A stretch of DNA of 58,935 nt from Pyrinomonadaceae bacterium (lineage in GTDB: Bacteria; Acidobacteriota; Blastocatellia; Pyrinomonadales; Pyrinomonadaceae), in assembly GCA_030841105.1 (NCBI GenBank), contig JAVEDE010000011.1, positions 1 through 58,935 of the forward strand, written 5' to 3'. Within the stretch, counting starts at the first letter, position 1, and every line of letters starts with the position of its first letter. A program made the translations under genes and the position numbers. Positions 1 to 8,745 of this stretch are shown in pieces. Under the pieces are notes generated by a model. It was not told the origin of the DNA, did not search any database, and saw only the letters and a program-made list of their open reading frames with translations.

Positions 1-92
1 TCTCTTCGCACAGAGAGACGCGCCCGCCGCTTTTCCCGCACGCGAAAATCATCCGCTTGACACGCCCCGCCGGAATGATGAACGATGCACAC

Positions 93-172
93 GTCAGAGG
101 TCAGAGGTGAGAGATCAGAGGTCAGCTAAAACTGCTCGCATCTGATCTCTCACCTCTGACCTCTCACCTCTG
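93..172. repeat. Inverted heptamer array, GTCAGAG word
   Basis: The left arm (93-125) iterates GTCAGAG-like heptamers. The right arm (141-172) is their reverse complement, around a 15-base A-rich spacer. The arms share an exact 20-base complementary core. The array ends five bases before the response-regulator ATG and leaves no Shine-Dalgarno sequence there. Confidence 0.85.
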
Positions 173-177
173 CTTGT

Positions 178-1560
178 ATGCCTGACATCCTGCTCGTCGA
201 AGACAAGGAAAGTTTGCGGCGCGTGCTGCGCCTGACGCTTGAGCACGCGGGCTACTCCGTCGCCGAATGTGCCGACGCGCGCGAGGCCGCCGCCGAGATC
301 GCGCGCGCGCCTTATCGTCTCGTCTTGACCGACCTGCGCATGCCGCACGGCTCCGGCCTCGACGTGCTGCACGCCGCGCGCGCCGCCGACCCCGATGTGC
401 CCGTCGTCGTAATGACCGCCTACGGCTCGATTGACGAGGCCGTGCAGGCGATGAAAGACGGCGCGCACGACTTTCTACAGAAGCCCGTTGACTCGAACCA
501 CCTGCTCTTGCTCATCGGCCGCGCGCTCGAACAGGCGCGACTGCGCACCGAAAACATTTTGCTCCGCGAAGAGTGGTCTCGCCGCTACGGCTTCCCGCGC
601 ATCATCGGCGAGTCGGACGCGATCAAACGCGCCGTGGCCGAAACTCAACGCGTCGCCACGACCGAAGCGACCGTCCTTCTCCTCGGCGAATCCGGCACGG
701 GCAAAGAACTCTTCGCGCGCGCCGTGCATCACCTGAGTCCGCGTCGCGATCAACCCTTCGTCGCCATCAACTGCGCCGCCATCCCTGAGACGCTGATCGA
801 GTCGGAACTGTTCGGCCACGAGCGCGGCGCGTTCACCGGCGCGACCGAACGCCGCCCCGGCAAGTTTGAACTCGCCACGGGCGGCACGGTCTTCCTCGAC
901 GAGATCGGCGAACTCCCGCTCGCCGTGCAGGGCAAACTCCTGCGCGCCATCGAAGAGAAGACCGTGGATCGCATCGGCGGGCGAATGCCCGTCCCAGTGG
1001 ACGTGCGCATCGTCGCCGCGACGAACCGCGAACTCCGGCAGGCCGCCGAGGCCGGCGAGTTTCGCCGCGACCTCTACTTTCGCCTCGCCGTCTTCCCCGT
1101 CGAGATTCCGCCCTTGCGTGAGCGCGGCGAGGATGTGGTTCTGCTCGCGCGCCACTTCGCTGCACAGTTCGGCAAGGAGTTGCGCGGGCGCGAAGCCACG
1201 CTCACCGACGCCGCGCTCGCCACGCTCGCCGCGCACGCGTGGCCGGGCAACGTGCGCGAACTTGAGAACGCCATCGAACGCGCCTGCATACTTGCCGACG
1301 CTTCCGCGCTCGACGCGCGCGACCTCAGTCTGCCGAACGCGCGCGCGAACGACAACGCGACGACGCCGCCCGAAACTTTTGCCGAGTTGGATCTATCCGG
1401 CGGCTTGGCGGAAGCGACCGAGCGCGCCGTCAGTTTCGTCGAACGCCGCAAGATCGCGGAGACGCTCCGCGCGCACGACGGCAACAAGACGCGCGCCGCC
1501 GAAACTCTCGGCGTCAGTTACAAAACCCTGCTCACCAAGATCAAAGACTACGACCTCTAA
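178..1560 (+). CDS. Sigma-54-dependent response regulator (NtrC family)
   Basis: A 460-residue transcriptional activator of RNA polymerase sigma-54. Residues 1 to about 120 are a receiver domain with the acidic pocket near D9, the phospho-acceptor D52 in the LTDLRMP motif and a conserved K near 103. An AAA+ domain follows, with Walker A GESGTGKE (170-177), the sigma-54 contact loop GAFTGA (217-222) and Walker B FLDEIGEL. The C-terminal 40 residues are a Fis-type helix-turn-helix (NKTRAAETLGVSYKTL). All three modules are intact and the length is usual for the family. No sensor kinase lies downstream, so its partner may be upstream of the window or elsewhere. The start abuts a heptamer hairpin array with no visible ribosome binding site. 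Target genes are unknown. Confidence 0.95.
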   Translation: MPDILLVEDKESLRRVLRLTLEHAGYSVAECADAREAAAEIARAPYRLVLTDLRMPHGSGLDVLHAARAADPDVPVVVMTAYGSIDEAVQAMKDGAHDFLQKPVDSNHLLLLIGRALEQARLRTENILLREEWSRRYGFPRIIGESDAIKRAVAETQRVATTEATVLLLGESGTGKELFARAVHHLSPRRDQPFVAINCAAIPETLIESELFGHERGAFTGATERRPGKFELATGGTVFLDEIGELPLAVQGKLLRAIEEKTVDRIGGRMPVPVDVRIVAATNRELRQAAEAGEFRRDLYFRLAVFPVEIPPLRERGEDVVLLARHFAAQFGKELRGREATLTDAALATLAAHAWPGNVRELENAIERACILADASALDARDLSLPNARANDNATTPPETFAELDLSGGLAEATERAVSFVERRKIAETLRAHDGNKTRAAETLGVSYKTLLTKIKDYDL

Positions 1561-1569
1561 ACACGACGC

Positions 1570-3423
1570 ATGACCCAAGAGCCAGAGGACAACCCGACCA
1601 CGGGCGACACGCCAACCAACCACGACGCCGAGCCGCCCGCGCCTTCGCCCGATGCCACGCAACGCGAACCTCAGGCACAAACTCCGCGCGAAGGTTTCAA
1701 AGTGGAAGCGCGCTTTGAAGAGGCGAGCACCGTCGCGGGCGAGACGGAAGCTCCGGTCGGAGCGGCGACGGGTCAGTTCCCCTCTGAGAACGTCGTCGCT
1801 GCGCGCGAACGCGAGGCGACCGCGTCGTCGGGCAAGTATGCCTTCCTCGTCGGCGCGGGGATTCTGCTCAGCCGCATCGTCGGTCTCGTCCGCCAGCGCG
1901 TCTTCGCCTACTACTTCGGCAACTCGTTTGCCAAAGACGCCTTCGACGCCGCCTTCCGCATCCCTAACTTCCTGCAAAACGCTTTCGGCGAAGGCGCGCT
2001 CTCCGCCTCGTTCATCCCCGTCTACGCGAACCTGCTGGCGAAGGGCGACGAGGAGGAAGCGAACCACGTCGCCGGGGCGGTCTTCACACTGCTCGCGCTC
2101 GTCACCTCCGTACTCGTGCTCGGCGGCGTGCTCGCCACGCCCTATCTCATCAACATCATCGCGCCGGGTTTTGAAGGCGCGCGGCAGGAGTTGACGCTCA
2201 AGCTCGTCAGGATATTTTTTCCGGGCGCGGGGCTGCTCGTGCTCTCCGCTTGGTGTCTCGGCGTGCTCAACAGCCACCGCCGCTTCTTCCTCTCCTACAC
2301 CGCGCCGATCATCTGGAACTTCGCCATCATCGCCGCGCTCGTCGGCTTCGGCGGGTGGCAATCGGGCGGGCAGATGTTGAGCGAAGACTTTGGCGCGCGC
2401 CTCGCGTTGATGGCCGCGTGGGGTTCGGTCATCGGGAGCGCGTTGCAGTTCGGCGTCCAACTCCCGACCGTGTTCCGGCTGATCAAGCGTCTGCGACTGA
2501 CTTTCAACTTCGCCTCCGCGCACCTGCGCACCGTCGTCAAAAATTTCCTGCCCGTCTTCGTTAGCCGCGGCGTCATCCAGATCAGCGCGTTCGTAGATCA
2601 ACTGCTCGCGAGTTACTTGCCCATCGGCGCGGTCTCCGCGCTCACCTTCGCGCAGAGCATCTACACGCTGCCCGTCAGTCTCTTCGGCATGTCGGTCTCG
2701 GCGGCGGAGCTTCCCGCCATGTCGAGCGCGACGGGGAGTATCGAAGAGGTGGCCGGTCAGTTGCGACGACGACTCGACGGCGGCCTCAGACAGATCGCCT
2801 TCTTCATCGTCCCTTCGGCGATGGCCTTCGTCGCGCTCGGCGACATCATCGTCGGCGTGCTCTATCGCACCGGCCGCTTCACCGACGCGGACGTCCTCTA
2901 CGTCTGGGGCATCATCGCAGGCTCGGCCACCGGCCTCTTGGCCTCCACGCTCGGACGACTCTATTCCTCGACCTACTACGCGCTGCACGACACGCGCACG
3001 CCCCTGCGCTACGCCGTGCTGCGCATCGTCGTCTCCATCAGCCTCGGCGTCCTGCTCGCGCTCTACCTCCCGCCCGCGCTCGGCATTGAGCCGCGTTGGG
3101 GCGTCGCCGGTTTGACCGTCGCTTCCGGCATGGCCGGGTGGGTCGAGTTCTTTCTCCTGCGCCGCACGCTCAACCGCCGCATCGGACGGACGGGACTCCC
3201 CTTCGCCTACATCTCAAAACTCTGGCTCGCCGCCCTACTCAGCGCGGTTATCGCCTGGGGCATCAAACTCCTCGTCGGAAGACGTCACCCCCTTCTGCTC
3301 GCCGCCCTTATCCTAGTCCCCTACGGACTTCTCTACTTCGCCATCACGACACTCTTCAAATTGCCCGAAGCGCGTACCGTTGTCGGTCGCTTCACGCGAT
3401 ACCTGCCCTTCGGTCGTAGATAA
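1570..3423 (+). CDS. murJ: Lipid II flippase MurJ
   Basis: A 617-residue polytopic protein of the MurJ/MviN (MOP superfamily) family, which moves lipid II across the inner membrane for peptidoglycan synthesis. Family signatures visible are an early ILLSRIVGLVRQ segment, the AFDAAFRIPNFLQN motif, FGEGALSASFIPVYA and about fourteen hydrophobic segments. The first 80 or so residues are an acidic, Pro/Thr-rich extension before the first membrane helix, longer than in typical MurJ. It starts 9 bases after the response-regulator stop, so co-transcription is likely. A shorter start inside the extension is possible, because no clear ribosome binding site precedes the ATG at 1570. Confidence 0.93.
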   Translation: MTQEPEDNPTTGDTPTNHDAEPPAPSPDATQREPQAQTPREGFKVEARFEEASTVAGETEAPVGAATGQFPSENVVAAREREATASSGKYAFLVGAGILLSRIVGLVRQRVFAYYFGNSFAKDAFDAAFRIPNFLQNAFGEGALSASFIPVYANLLAKGDEEEANHVAGAVFTLLALVTSVLVLGGVLATPYLINIIAPGFEGARQELTLKLVRIFFPGAGLLVLSAWCLGVLNSHRRFFLSYTAPIIWNFAIIAALVGFGGWQSGGQMLSEDFGARLALMAAWGSVIGSALQFGVQLPTVFRLIKRLRLTFNFASAHLRTVVKNFLPVFVSRGVIQISAFVDQLLASYLPIGAVSALTFAQSIYTLPVSLFGMSVSAAELPAMSSATGSIEEVAGQLRRRLDGGLRQIAFFIVPSAMAFVALGDIIVGVLYRTGRFTDADVLYVWGIIAGSATGLLASTLGRLYSSTYYALHDTRTPLRYAVLRIVVSISLGVLLALYLPPALGIEPRWGVAGLTVASGMAGWVEFFLLRRTLNRRIGRTGLPFAYISKLWLAALLSAVIAWGIKLLVGRRHPLLLAALILVPYGLLYFAITTLFKLPEARTVVGRFTRYLPFGRR

Positions 3424-3703
3424 GACGGGGTTCTTTTGTGAGAAAACTCGCCGGAACGCGATTCTCACAGGGATAAGTTTTACTGCTTTCCCCGTGCGTC
3501 TGCGCTACGACTTAGTTCATTACGATTTCATTCTATTTTTCGGAAATCGCCCTGTATTGCGGGTTTCCTTTACACAGAGACGCCAAACAACTTCGAAAAG
3601 TAGTGAAGAGTTCCTTTTCACTATACATAGAAAGTCTTTTCAAGGTCGTGGCGTAACCGACTCGACAGACCCAGACGGAAGTTTCAGAGGAGAGATCAAA
3701 CAA

Positions 3704-4303
3704 ATGATTCGCAGACTATTATTGACGAGCGCGGCGGTGGTCATGATGTTGACGTTGAATGCGGCGGCAAAAGCCGATACGGTGACGCTCGCGCAGGGAC
3801 AGAGCGTGACTTTCACCTTCGCTTCGACTCAGTTTCCGGGCACGACCGCCACGGCGACCTACACGCTGCAAGGCAATCAACTAAGGTTGACGCTGACCAA
3901 CACTTCTACCGACAACACCCGCATCAAGGGTATCGGTATCAGCACCACTCCCAACATTGGCGTGACGAACAGCACGTTTTCGGGCGGTCTCAGCAATTTC
4001 CAGTACAGCACCGGCGGCGGCGGCCTCGGTAACTTGGAAGCCGTCGCGAGCAGCACGGGCAGCACCACTCTGAATCCAGGTCAGACCGGCACGGCCGTCT
4101 TCACCTTAGCCTCCGTCCCGACTACACTGACTTTCGACTCCGTTGTCGTTCACTTCATCAGTCTGCCCAACGGCAACAGCGAGAAGGTCGGCGGCCAAAC
4201 TAACGCGCCTGTGCCCGAACCGGCCACGATGATTCTGTTGGGCACGGGGCTGGCCGGGGTAGCCGGCAGCATTCGTCGCAAACGCAAAAACGCCGAGAAT
4301 TAA
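3704..4303 (+). CDS. PEP-CTERM sorting domain protein 1
   Basis: A 199-residue secreted protein. The ATG at 3704 is preferred because a GAGGAGAG ribosome binding site lies about 10 bases upstream and the protein then begins with a classic signal peptide (hydrophobic to about residue 22, then AKA-D). The body is Ser/Thr/Gly-rich beta-type sequence with no recognised domain. The C-terminus carries a PEP-CTERM tag: VPEPATM, a hydrophobic LLGTGLAGVAG stretch and a basic RRKRK tail. By family knowledge exosortase recognises this signal, and such proteins are usually linked to exopolysaccharide. No exosortase or EPS gene is in the window. The gene lies 33 bases before a second PEP-CTERM gene. The molecular function of the body is unknown. 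Confidence 0.88.
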   Translation: MIRRLLLTSAAVVMMLTLNAAAKADTVTLAQGQSVTFTFASTQFPGTTATATYTLQGNQLRLTLTNTSTDNTRIKGIGISTTPNIGVTNSTFSGGLSNFQYSTGGGGLGNLEAVASSTGSTTLNPGQTGTAVFTLASVPTTLTFDSVVVHFISLPNGNSEKVGGQTNAPVPEPATMILLGTGLAGVAGSIRRKRKNAEN

Positions 4304-4336
4304 ATTTTCAGATTTAAGGTTAAAGGGGGACATCTC

Positions 4337-5092
4337 ATGCGCCACATTTTCTCCAAATTCACCTTGAGCCTCGCGGGGTTCCTCTTTCTCAGTCTGAGCG
4401 CGAGCAGCGCGTATGCCGACGGCCTCGTGCTGTTAGGCACCGACCCCCAACACCCGTGCGGGGTCGGGCGCGGCTGCGGCGATGCGCGCGCGCCGCACGT
4501 CCTGTCAATTCAAAATCACACTTCCGCCTCCGGCGCGGTCGGCAGGTCGGTCAGTTCGCCCAACACGGACGTGCGCACAGGCGACTGGCTGCGGGGCAGC
4601 AACACGCAGACCGTCAGCCTCACCGAGATCGGTGCGACTCAGGCCAGCGACATCCGCATCTACTTCGACATCATCGAGCCGAACGCTGGGACTAAAAGCG
4701 ATGTCACGCTCAACTCATTGGTGTTGACGGCCTTTAACGCGCAGGGCGTCGAAGTCTTCAGAGCCTCGCTCGTCAATCCGGGTCAAAATTTCGAGATGGT
4801 CGGCAACGGTCAGGGCACGTCGGACTACACGTTCGGGCTTGACGCGGCCGCGGCGGCTCGTTTGCAGGCCGCCATCGCCGCAAACCCGAACCTGCGCCTC
4901 GGCCTGATCGCCAGTGTCTCGCGTGCCGACGGCGGGCCGGAGAGCTTCTTCATCGGCGCGGAGAATAGCCCTGCGGCCGTGCCCGAACCGGCCACGATGA
5001 TTCTGCTGGGCACGGGGCTGGCCGGGGCGGCCGCGAGTGTTCGTCGCCGACGCAAAGCGGCTCAAGACGCCGACGCCTCCGAGGAAGTCTAA
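4337..5092 (+). CDS. PEP-CTERM sorting domain protein 2
   Basis: A 251-residue exported protein with an N-terminal signal peptide (cleavage likely after SSAYA), preceded by a GGGGGA ribosome binding site. The mature region contains the pair CGVGRGCG near its start, which could form a disulfide, and a beta-rich domain I do not recognise. It ends with VPEPATM, the hydrophobic LLGTGLAGAAA segment and RRRRK, a standard exosortase tag. The tag DNA is almost identical to that of the preceding gene, unlike the rest of the protein. It probably shares a transcript with that gene and ends at the hairpin at 5145-5184. Role unknown beyond likely surface or envelope location. Confidence 0.87.
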   Translation: MRHIFSKFTLSLAGFLFLSLSASSAYADGLVLLGTDPQHPCGVGRGCGDARAPHVLSIQNHTSASGAVGRSVSSPNTDVRTGDWLRGSNTQTVSLTEIGATQASDIRIYFDIIEPNAGTKSDVTLNSLVLTAFNAQGVEVFRASLVNPGQNFEMVGNGQGTSDYTFGLDAAAAARLQAAIAANPNLRLGLIASVSRADGGPESFFIGAENSPAAVPEPATMILLGTGLAGAAASVRRRRKAAQDADASEEV

Positions 5093-5144
5093 ACGAAGGC
5101 AGCCGAGACTGGCTGTTTCTGCGCTGATCTTTACATAAACAAGT

Positions 5145-5184
5145 GTTTGGCGAGCCGACTCTAAACTAGAGAGGCTCGCCAAAC
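5145..5184 (+). terminator. Hairpin terminator after PEP-CTERM protein 2
   Basis: A perfect 12-bp stem (5145-5156 with 5173-5184) whose loop contains a further CTCT/AGAG pairing. Only a short ATTTTC tail follows, so termination efficiency is uncertain. Confidence 0.6.
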
Positions 5185-5502
5185 ATTTTCAACAGGCGCA
5201 GGATTTTTCTGGAATCGCCTGAGTATTGAATCTTTACTGGCAGTTACAGGATTGAAAATCAAAGGTTTTTGACGGTATCAGGACTTGCGCTGCCTCGCCG
5301 TCTGAGAAGATAAATCAAGGGTTTTGCTCCGCCCCTGATTCTTCGGGAGTATGTCTAATGTGCGGTTAGACACTGCTCTCTTTACGCTTTAGCGCGTTTT
5401 AGCCCCGCGTTGATCCGACCTTGGATGAGGTGGATACACGGCCAGAGGGTTTTAAATTTCTTTCAGATTTCCGTAAAAGGGTCCACGGAGGCAAGGTCTA
5501 CC
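5185..5502 (+). other. Long structured leader before PEP-CTERM protein 3
   Basis: About 320 bases without a convincing gene. Two local hairpins are visible: AATCAAGGG with CCCTGATT (5313-5340, one bulge) and GTCTAA with TTAGAC (5353-5371). They could be part of a structured 5' leader, but I match them to no known riboswitch class. Confidence 0.35.
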
Positions 5503-6126
5503 ATGAAAAATTTCGCAACAATGTTCAAACCCCTCGCGATGAGTATCGCTCTTCTCGCCATTTTCGGTGCTGCTCAGGTCGCCAAGGCTGATCCGGTAAC
5601 GGTTTCGGGGACTTCCTCAGGGACAGTCACCGGCACGGCTGCCGCTTTCCTGTCTTTCACCGGCAACAACTTCACGGCGACGACCGCTGGCGGCGTCGGC
5701 GCGTTCAGCGGTGTTGACCGCATCGGCACGTTTACTCTCTTGTCAACGGCTGGCGAGACGCCCGTGAGCGGCAATTTCACGCTCAATCTGACGTTCACCG
5801 CCCCGGCCGGGATCAACGGCGGCCAGGCCGCGACGTACACGGCGACCGTTTCGGGCACGATCTCGACGCCAAATGTCGGCGGCGTCAGCATCGTGTTCAA
5901 CAACCCGGTTCAGACCTTCACGTTCTCTAACGCAAGCGGGAGCGGCTCTTTCTCCATCACGCTGCCGAACGTGTTCGTCCAGTCCGGCGACACGGCCAAC
6001 CTGACGGGCGGACTCACCGGCAACCAGACGGCAGTCCCGGAACCGGCCACCATGCTCCTGCTGGGCACGGGTCTGGCCGGTGTGGCCGCGCGCATCAGGA
6101 AACGCCGCAAAGACGCACAAAACTAA
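5503..6126 (+). CDS. PEP-CTERM sorting domain protein 3
   Basis: A 207-residue secreted protein. The ATG at 5503 has an ACGGAGG ribosome binding site about 10 bases upstream and gives a signal peptide (MKNFATMFKPLAMSIALLAI, then AQVAKA). The body is Gly/Thr/Ser-rich with repeated short beta-strand patterns and no named domain. The C-terminus is VPEPATMLLLGTGLAGVAA followed by a basic tail, the exosortase-recognised PEP-CTERM tag. It is separated from PEP-CTERM proteins 1 and 2 by a terminator and a long leader, so it is probably an independent transcription unit. It ends in a strong intrinsic terminator at 6197. Confidence 0.87.
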   Translation: MKNFATMFKPLAMSIALLAIFGAAQVAKADPVTVSGTSSGTVTGTAAAFLSFTGNNFTATTAGGVGAFSGVDRIGTFTLLSTAGETPVSGNFTLNLTFTAPAGINGGQAATYTATVSGTISTPNVGGVSIVFNNPVQTFTFSNASGSGSFSITLPNVFVQSGDTANLTGGLTGNQTAVPEPATMLLLGTGLAGVAARIRKRRKDAQN

Positions 6127-6196
6127 GCAACGGGCAGAGGGTGTGCATCGCCTGAACCTTAGCGTCCGAGCACTCCCTTTCAGTTGCAGACAAAAC

Positions 6197-6236
6197 GAGC
6201 CGGGTTAGTTAAAACTAACCCGGCTCATCTATTTTT
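6197..6236 (+). terminator. Intrinsic terminator after PEP-CTERM protein 3
   Basis: A perfect 14-bp inverted repeat (6197-6210 with 6213-6226) followed by ATCTATTTTT. Strong Rho-independent form. Confidence 0.88.
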
Positions 6237-6281
6237 ACCCGCTGACTGCTCCTGTTCTTAGTTAGTTTTTTCGTAAAACAT

Positions 6282-6401
6282 TTTTGGCAATTTTTCTGGA
6301 GAACGTGGAGAATTAATCATTTCCTTGGATTACAACAGGACGGCGACAGGATAGCGGCAGGCTTGGACGGTGGAAGAGAGAGCGGATGGCTCTCTTTTTT
6401 T
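6282..6401 (+). ncRNA. Candidate small RNA ending at an orphan terminator
   Basis: A GC stem AGAGAGC/GCTCTCT (6377-6383 with 6389-6395) followed by seven T is a textbook terminator, yet the preceding gene already terminates at 6236. Between them lie a possible TTGGCA-N18-GAGAAT promoter (from about 6283) and about 80 transcribed bases with no open frame. A short non-coding transcript would explain this. No family is recognised, and only the terminator is firmly seen. Confidence 0.35.
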
Positions 6402-6482
6402 GTGCCTGTTTTCGCACATTCCGGACTCTCCGGCCGTTAAAGTCATTGACCCGCACGCATCTCTCTCCTTATCATCCGCGCT

Positions 6483-8189
6483 GTGCTAAAAGTGATAACA
6501 GCCGCCGAGATGCGCGAGGTTGACCGCCTGACCACGGAACGGTATGCCACGCCGTCTCTCCTGCTCATGGAAACGGCCGCGAACGCGTCGGCGCGCGCCA
6601 TCATCTCCCGATTCTCCAACGACACTTCCAATCTACGCACTCTTATACTTTGCGGGCGCGGCAACAACGGTGGCGACGGGGCGGCGCTGGCTCGCATTCT
6701 CTCGCTCAAGGGCGCGCCCGTCGAAGTCATTCTCTTCGGGCGAGTCGAAGACACGAGCGGCGACGCCCGCACGAACTTCGAGATCGCGCGCCAACTCGAC
6801 TCCGCCACGCCGGGCACAGGGTCGGCGGCGCGCCTGACTTTCACGGAATGCACGGACGAGGCAACGTGGGGCGCGTTTCAGTCGGCGCGCAAAGACTACG
6901 ATGTGATCGTTGACGCGTTGTTCGGCACGGGTCTCACGCGCCCGCTCGAAGGCATCTACGCGAAAGTCGTCGGGCATCTCGCGCAGATCAGGGACGGCCG
7001 CCGCGGACACTTTGAACGCCGCCCCTTAGTCGTTTCGCTCGATCTGCCCTCCGGCCTCAACGCCGATACGGCCGAGTTAATCGGCTACGCCGTGCAGGCC
7101 GACCTGACAGTCACCTTCACCGCGCCCAAGCCTGCGAACATCCTGCCGCCCGCGTCTTACGCCAATGGCGAGTTGATCGTCGCAGACATCGGCTCTCCCG
7201 TTGCCCTCGTTGACGACGCCGCCTCGCAACTTTTTCTGACCGAAGAGGGCGACGCGCGCGCGTGGCTCGAACAGACGCGCTATCGCCCCGGCTCATACAA
7301 AAACACGCACGGTCACGCCCTCGTCATCGCGGGTTCGCGCCAAATGTCCGGCGCGGCAGTCCTGTGCGGCAACGCGGCGATGCGCTCCGGCGCGGGTCTC
7401 GTCACCATCGCCACGCCCGCGTCCGCGCTGCCCGCCGTCGCCGCGCGCGTTATGCCCGAAGTGATGACGGCCGAACTGGCCGAGACGACTCAAGCGGAAC
7501 AACCGTGCACGACCGACGCCGACGAACGCACCTTGGGCGAGACCGCCATCGAACAGGCGTTGCATCTCGCGGCGCGCGCCGACGCGGTCGCCATCGGCCC
7601 CGGCCTCACGTCCGCCGAAGCCGTTCGTCGCCTCGTGCACGCCATTGTCGCACGCCGCACCGCGCCCGTAGTCATTGACGCCGACGGACTCAACGCGCTC
7701 GCCCCTTGGCCTGCGGACTTGCGCGGCACGAACGCCGCCCCGCTCATCCTGACGCCGCACCCCGGCGAGATGCGCCGTCTCACGGGTGCGGACGCGGGTC
7801 AAGATTCACTCGCGAACCGCGGCCGCGCCGCCAGAGACTTTGCCGTCGCGCATCAACTCATCCTCGTCTTGAAGGGCGCGCGCACGCTCATCGCCGCCCC
7901 CGACGGGCGAGTCGCCGTCAACCCGACCGGCAACGCCGGGACGGGCACGGCGGGCGCGGGCGACACGCTGACCGGCATCATCACCGGCTTCATCGCGCAG
8001 TCGCGCGGCGCGTTCGGCGACGCAGCCGACGTTTACGCTGCGACGGTCGCCGCCGTTTACGTCGCCGGGCTTGCAAGCGATCTCGCCGCACACGAACTAG
8101 GGATGCGCGCGATGGTCGCCTCAGACATCAGCCGCCAACTGGGCGCGGCCGTCCGCGCGCTCGACCCCGCGGGTGAAAGACCATCATGA
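6483..8189 (+). CDS. nnrD: Bifunctional NAD(P)H-hydrate epimerase / ADP-dependent dehydratase
   Basis: A 568-residue repair enzyme for damaged nicotinamide cofactors. The N-terminal YjeF_N half epimerises (S)/(R)-NAD(P)HX; GRGNNGGDG is its nucleotide-binding loop and LDLPSGL its later signature. The C-terminal ribokinase-like half dehydrates NAD(P)HX with ADP. It shows the HPGEM motif and the AGAGDTLTG catalytic loop, which replaces the usual GSGDVLTG. Translation starts at a GTG (6483), since the conserved ITAAEM start region follows directly. The stop overlaps the tsaE start in ATGA, so translational coupling to tsaE is expected. nnrD-tsaE adjacency is common in bacteria. Confidence 0.95.
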   Translation: MLKVITAAEMREVDRLTTERYATPSLLLMETAANASARAIISRFSNDTSNLRTLILCGRGNNGGDGAALARILSLKGAPVEVILFGRVEDTSGDARTNFEIARQLDSATPGTGSAARLTFTECTDEATWGAFQSARKDYDVIVDALFGTGLTRPLEGIYAKVVGHLAQIRDGRRGHFERRPLVVSLDLPSGLNADTAELIGYAVQADLTVTFTAPKPANILPPASYANGELIVADIGSPVALVDDAASQLFLTEEGDARAWLEQTRYRPGSYKNTHGHALVIAGSRQMSGAAVLCGNAAMRSGAGLVTIATPASALPAVAARVMPEVMTAELAETTQAEQPCTTDADERTLGETAIEQALHLAARADAVAIGPGLTSAEAVRRLVHAIVARRTAPVVIDADGLNALAPWPADLRGTNAAPLILTPHPGEMRRLTGADAGQDSLANRGRAARDFAVAHQLILVLKGARTLIAAPDGRVAVNPTGNAGTGTAGAGDTLTGIITGFIAQSRGAFGDAADVYAATVAAVYVAGLASDLAAHELGMRAMVASDISRQLGAAVRALDPAGERPS

Positions 8190-8659
8190 CGACGACTTCC
8201 AACTTCGATTCAACTTCCGACTTCAACCCGACCGGCGACTGGACATCGCACAAGCTGGCGGACACGTTTATGCTCGGCCAGTGGGTCGGAGAACATTTGC
8301 GGGGCGGCGAAATCATCCTGCTCGACGGCGCGCTCGGCGCGGGCAAGACGATTTTCGTGAAGGGTCTCGGCAGCGCGCTCGGTCTGGATTTTAACGACGT
8401 GACCAGCCCCTCTTTCACCCTCGTCAACCGCTACGACGCGCGCCTCACGCTCTACCATCTCGATCTCTATCGCCTGGCCGACGGCGCGTCCGCCGCTTAC
8501 GCCGTTGACCTCGACGAACTGCTCACGGACGAACGCGCCGTCATCGTCATCGAATGGGCTGAACGACTGCGCAACTATCCTCTGCCCGCGCCCGTCTACC
8601 GCGTCCGCATCGAAGGCGACGGCGAAGAAGTTCGCCACATCAACATCGTCAGGGAATAA
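8186..8659 (+). CDS. tsaE: tRNA threonylcarbamoyladenosine biosynthesis ATPase TsaE
   Basis: A 157-residue P-loop ATPase with Walker A GALGAGKT (48-55), the TSPSF segment and the conserved LYHLDLYRL motif. TsaE works with TsaB and TsaD to install the t6A modification at position 37 of ANN-decoding tRNAs. It overlaps the preceding nnrD stop by four bases. tsaD lies 3.8 kb downstream on the same strand, but tsaB is not in the window. Confidence 0.95.
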   Translation: MTTTSNFDSTSDFNPTGDWTSHKLADTFMLGQWVGEHLRGGEIILLDGALGAGKTIFVKGLGSALGLDFNDVTSPSFTLVNRYDARLTLYHLDLYRLADGASAAYAVDLDELLTDERAVIVIEWAERLRNYPLPAPVYRVRIEGDGEEVRHINIVRE

Positions 8660-8745
8660 CGACGCGGCCGTTGTCGCCCCCGCGCAAAGCGCGCGGCTAT
8701 GTTAGAATTTGTGCGAGACTTTTATTAACAGAGGAGAAATTAGTT

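Noticed and set aside
93..172. Heptamer arrays as CRISPR repeats
   Set aside because: Units are 7 bases, tandem without unique spacers, and arranged as a single inverted pair. No cas genes are present.
1393..2988. 531-residue minus-strand frame opposite murJ
   Set aside because: Highly charged antisense product without domains. murJ on the plus strand is unmistakable.
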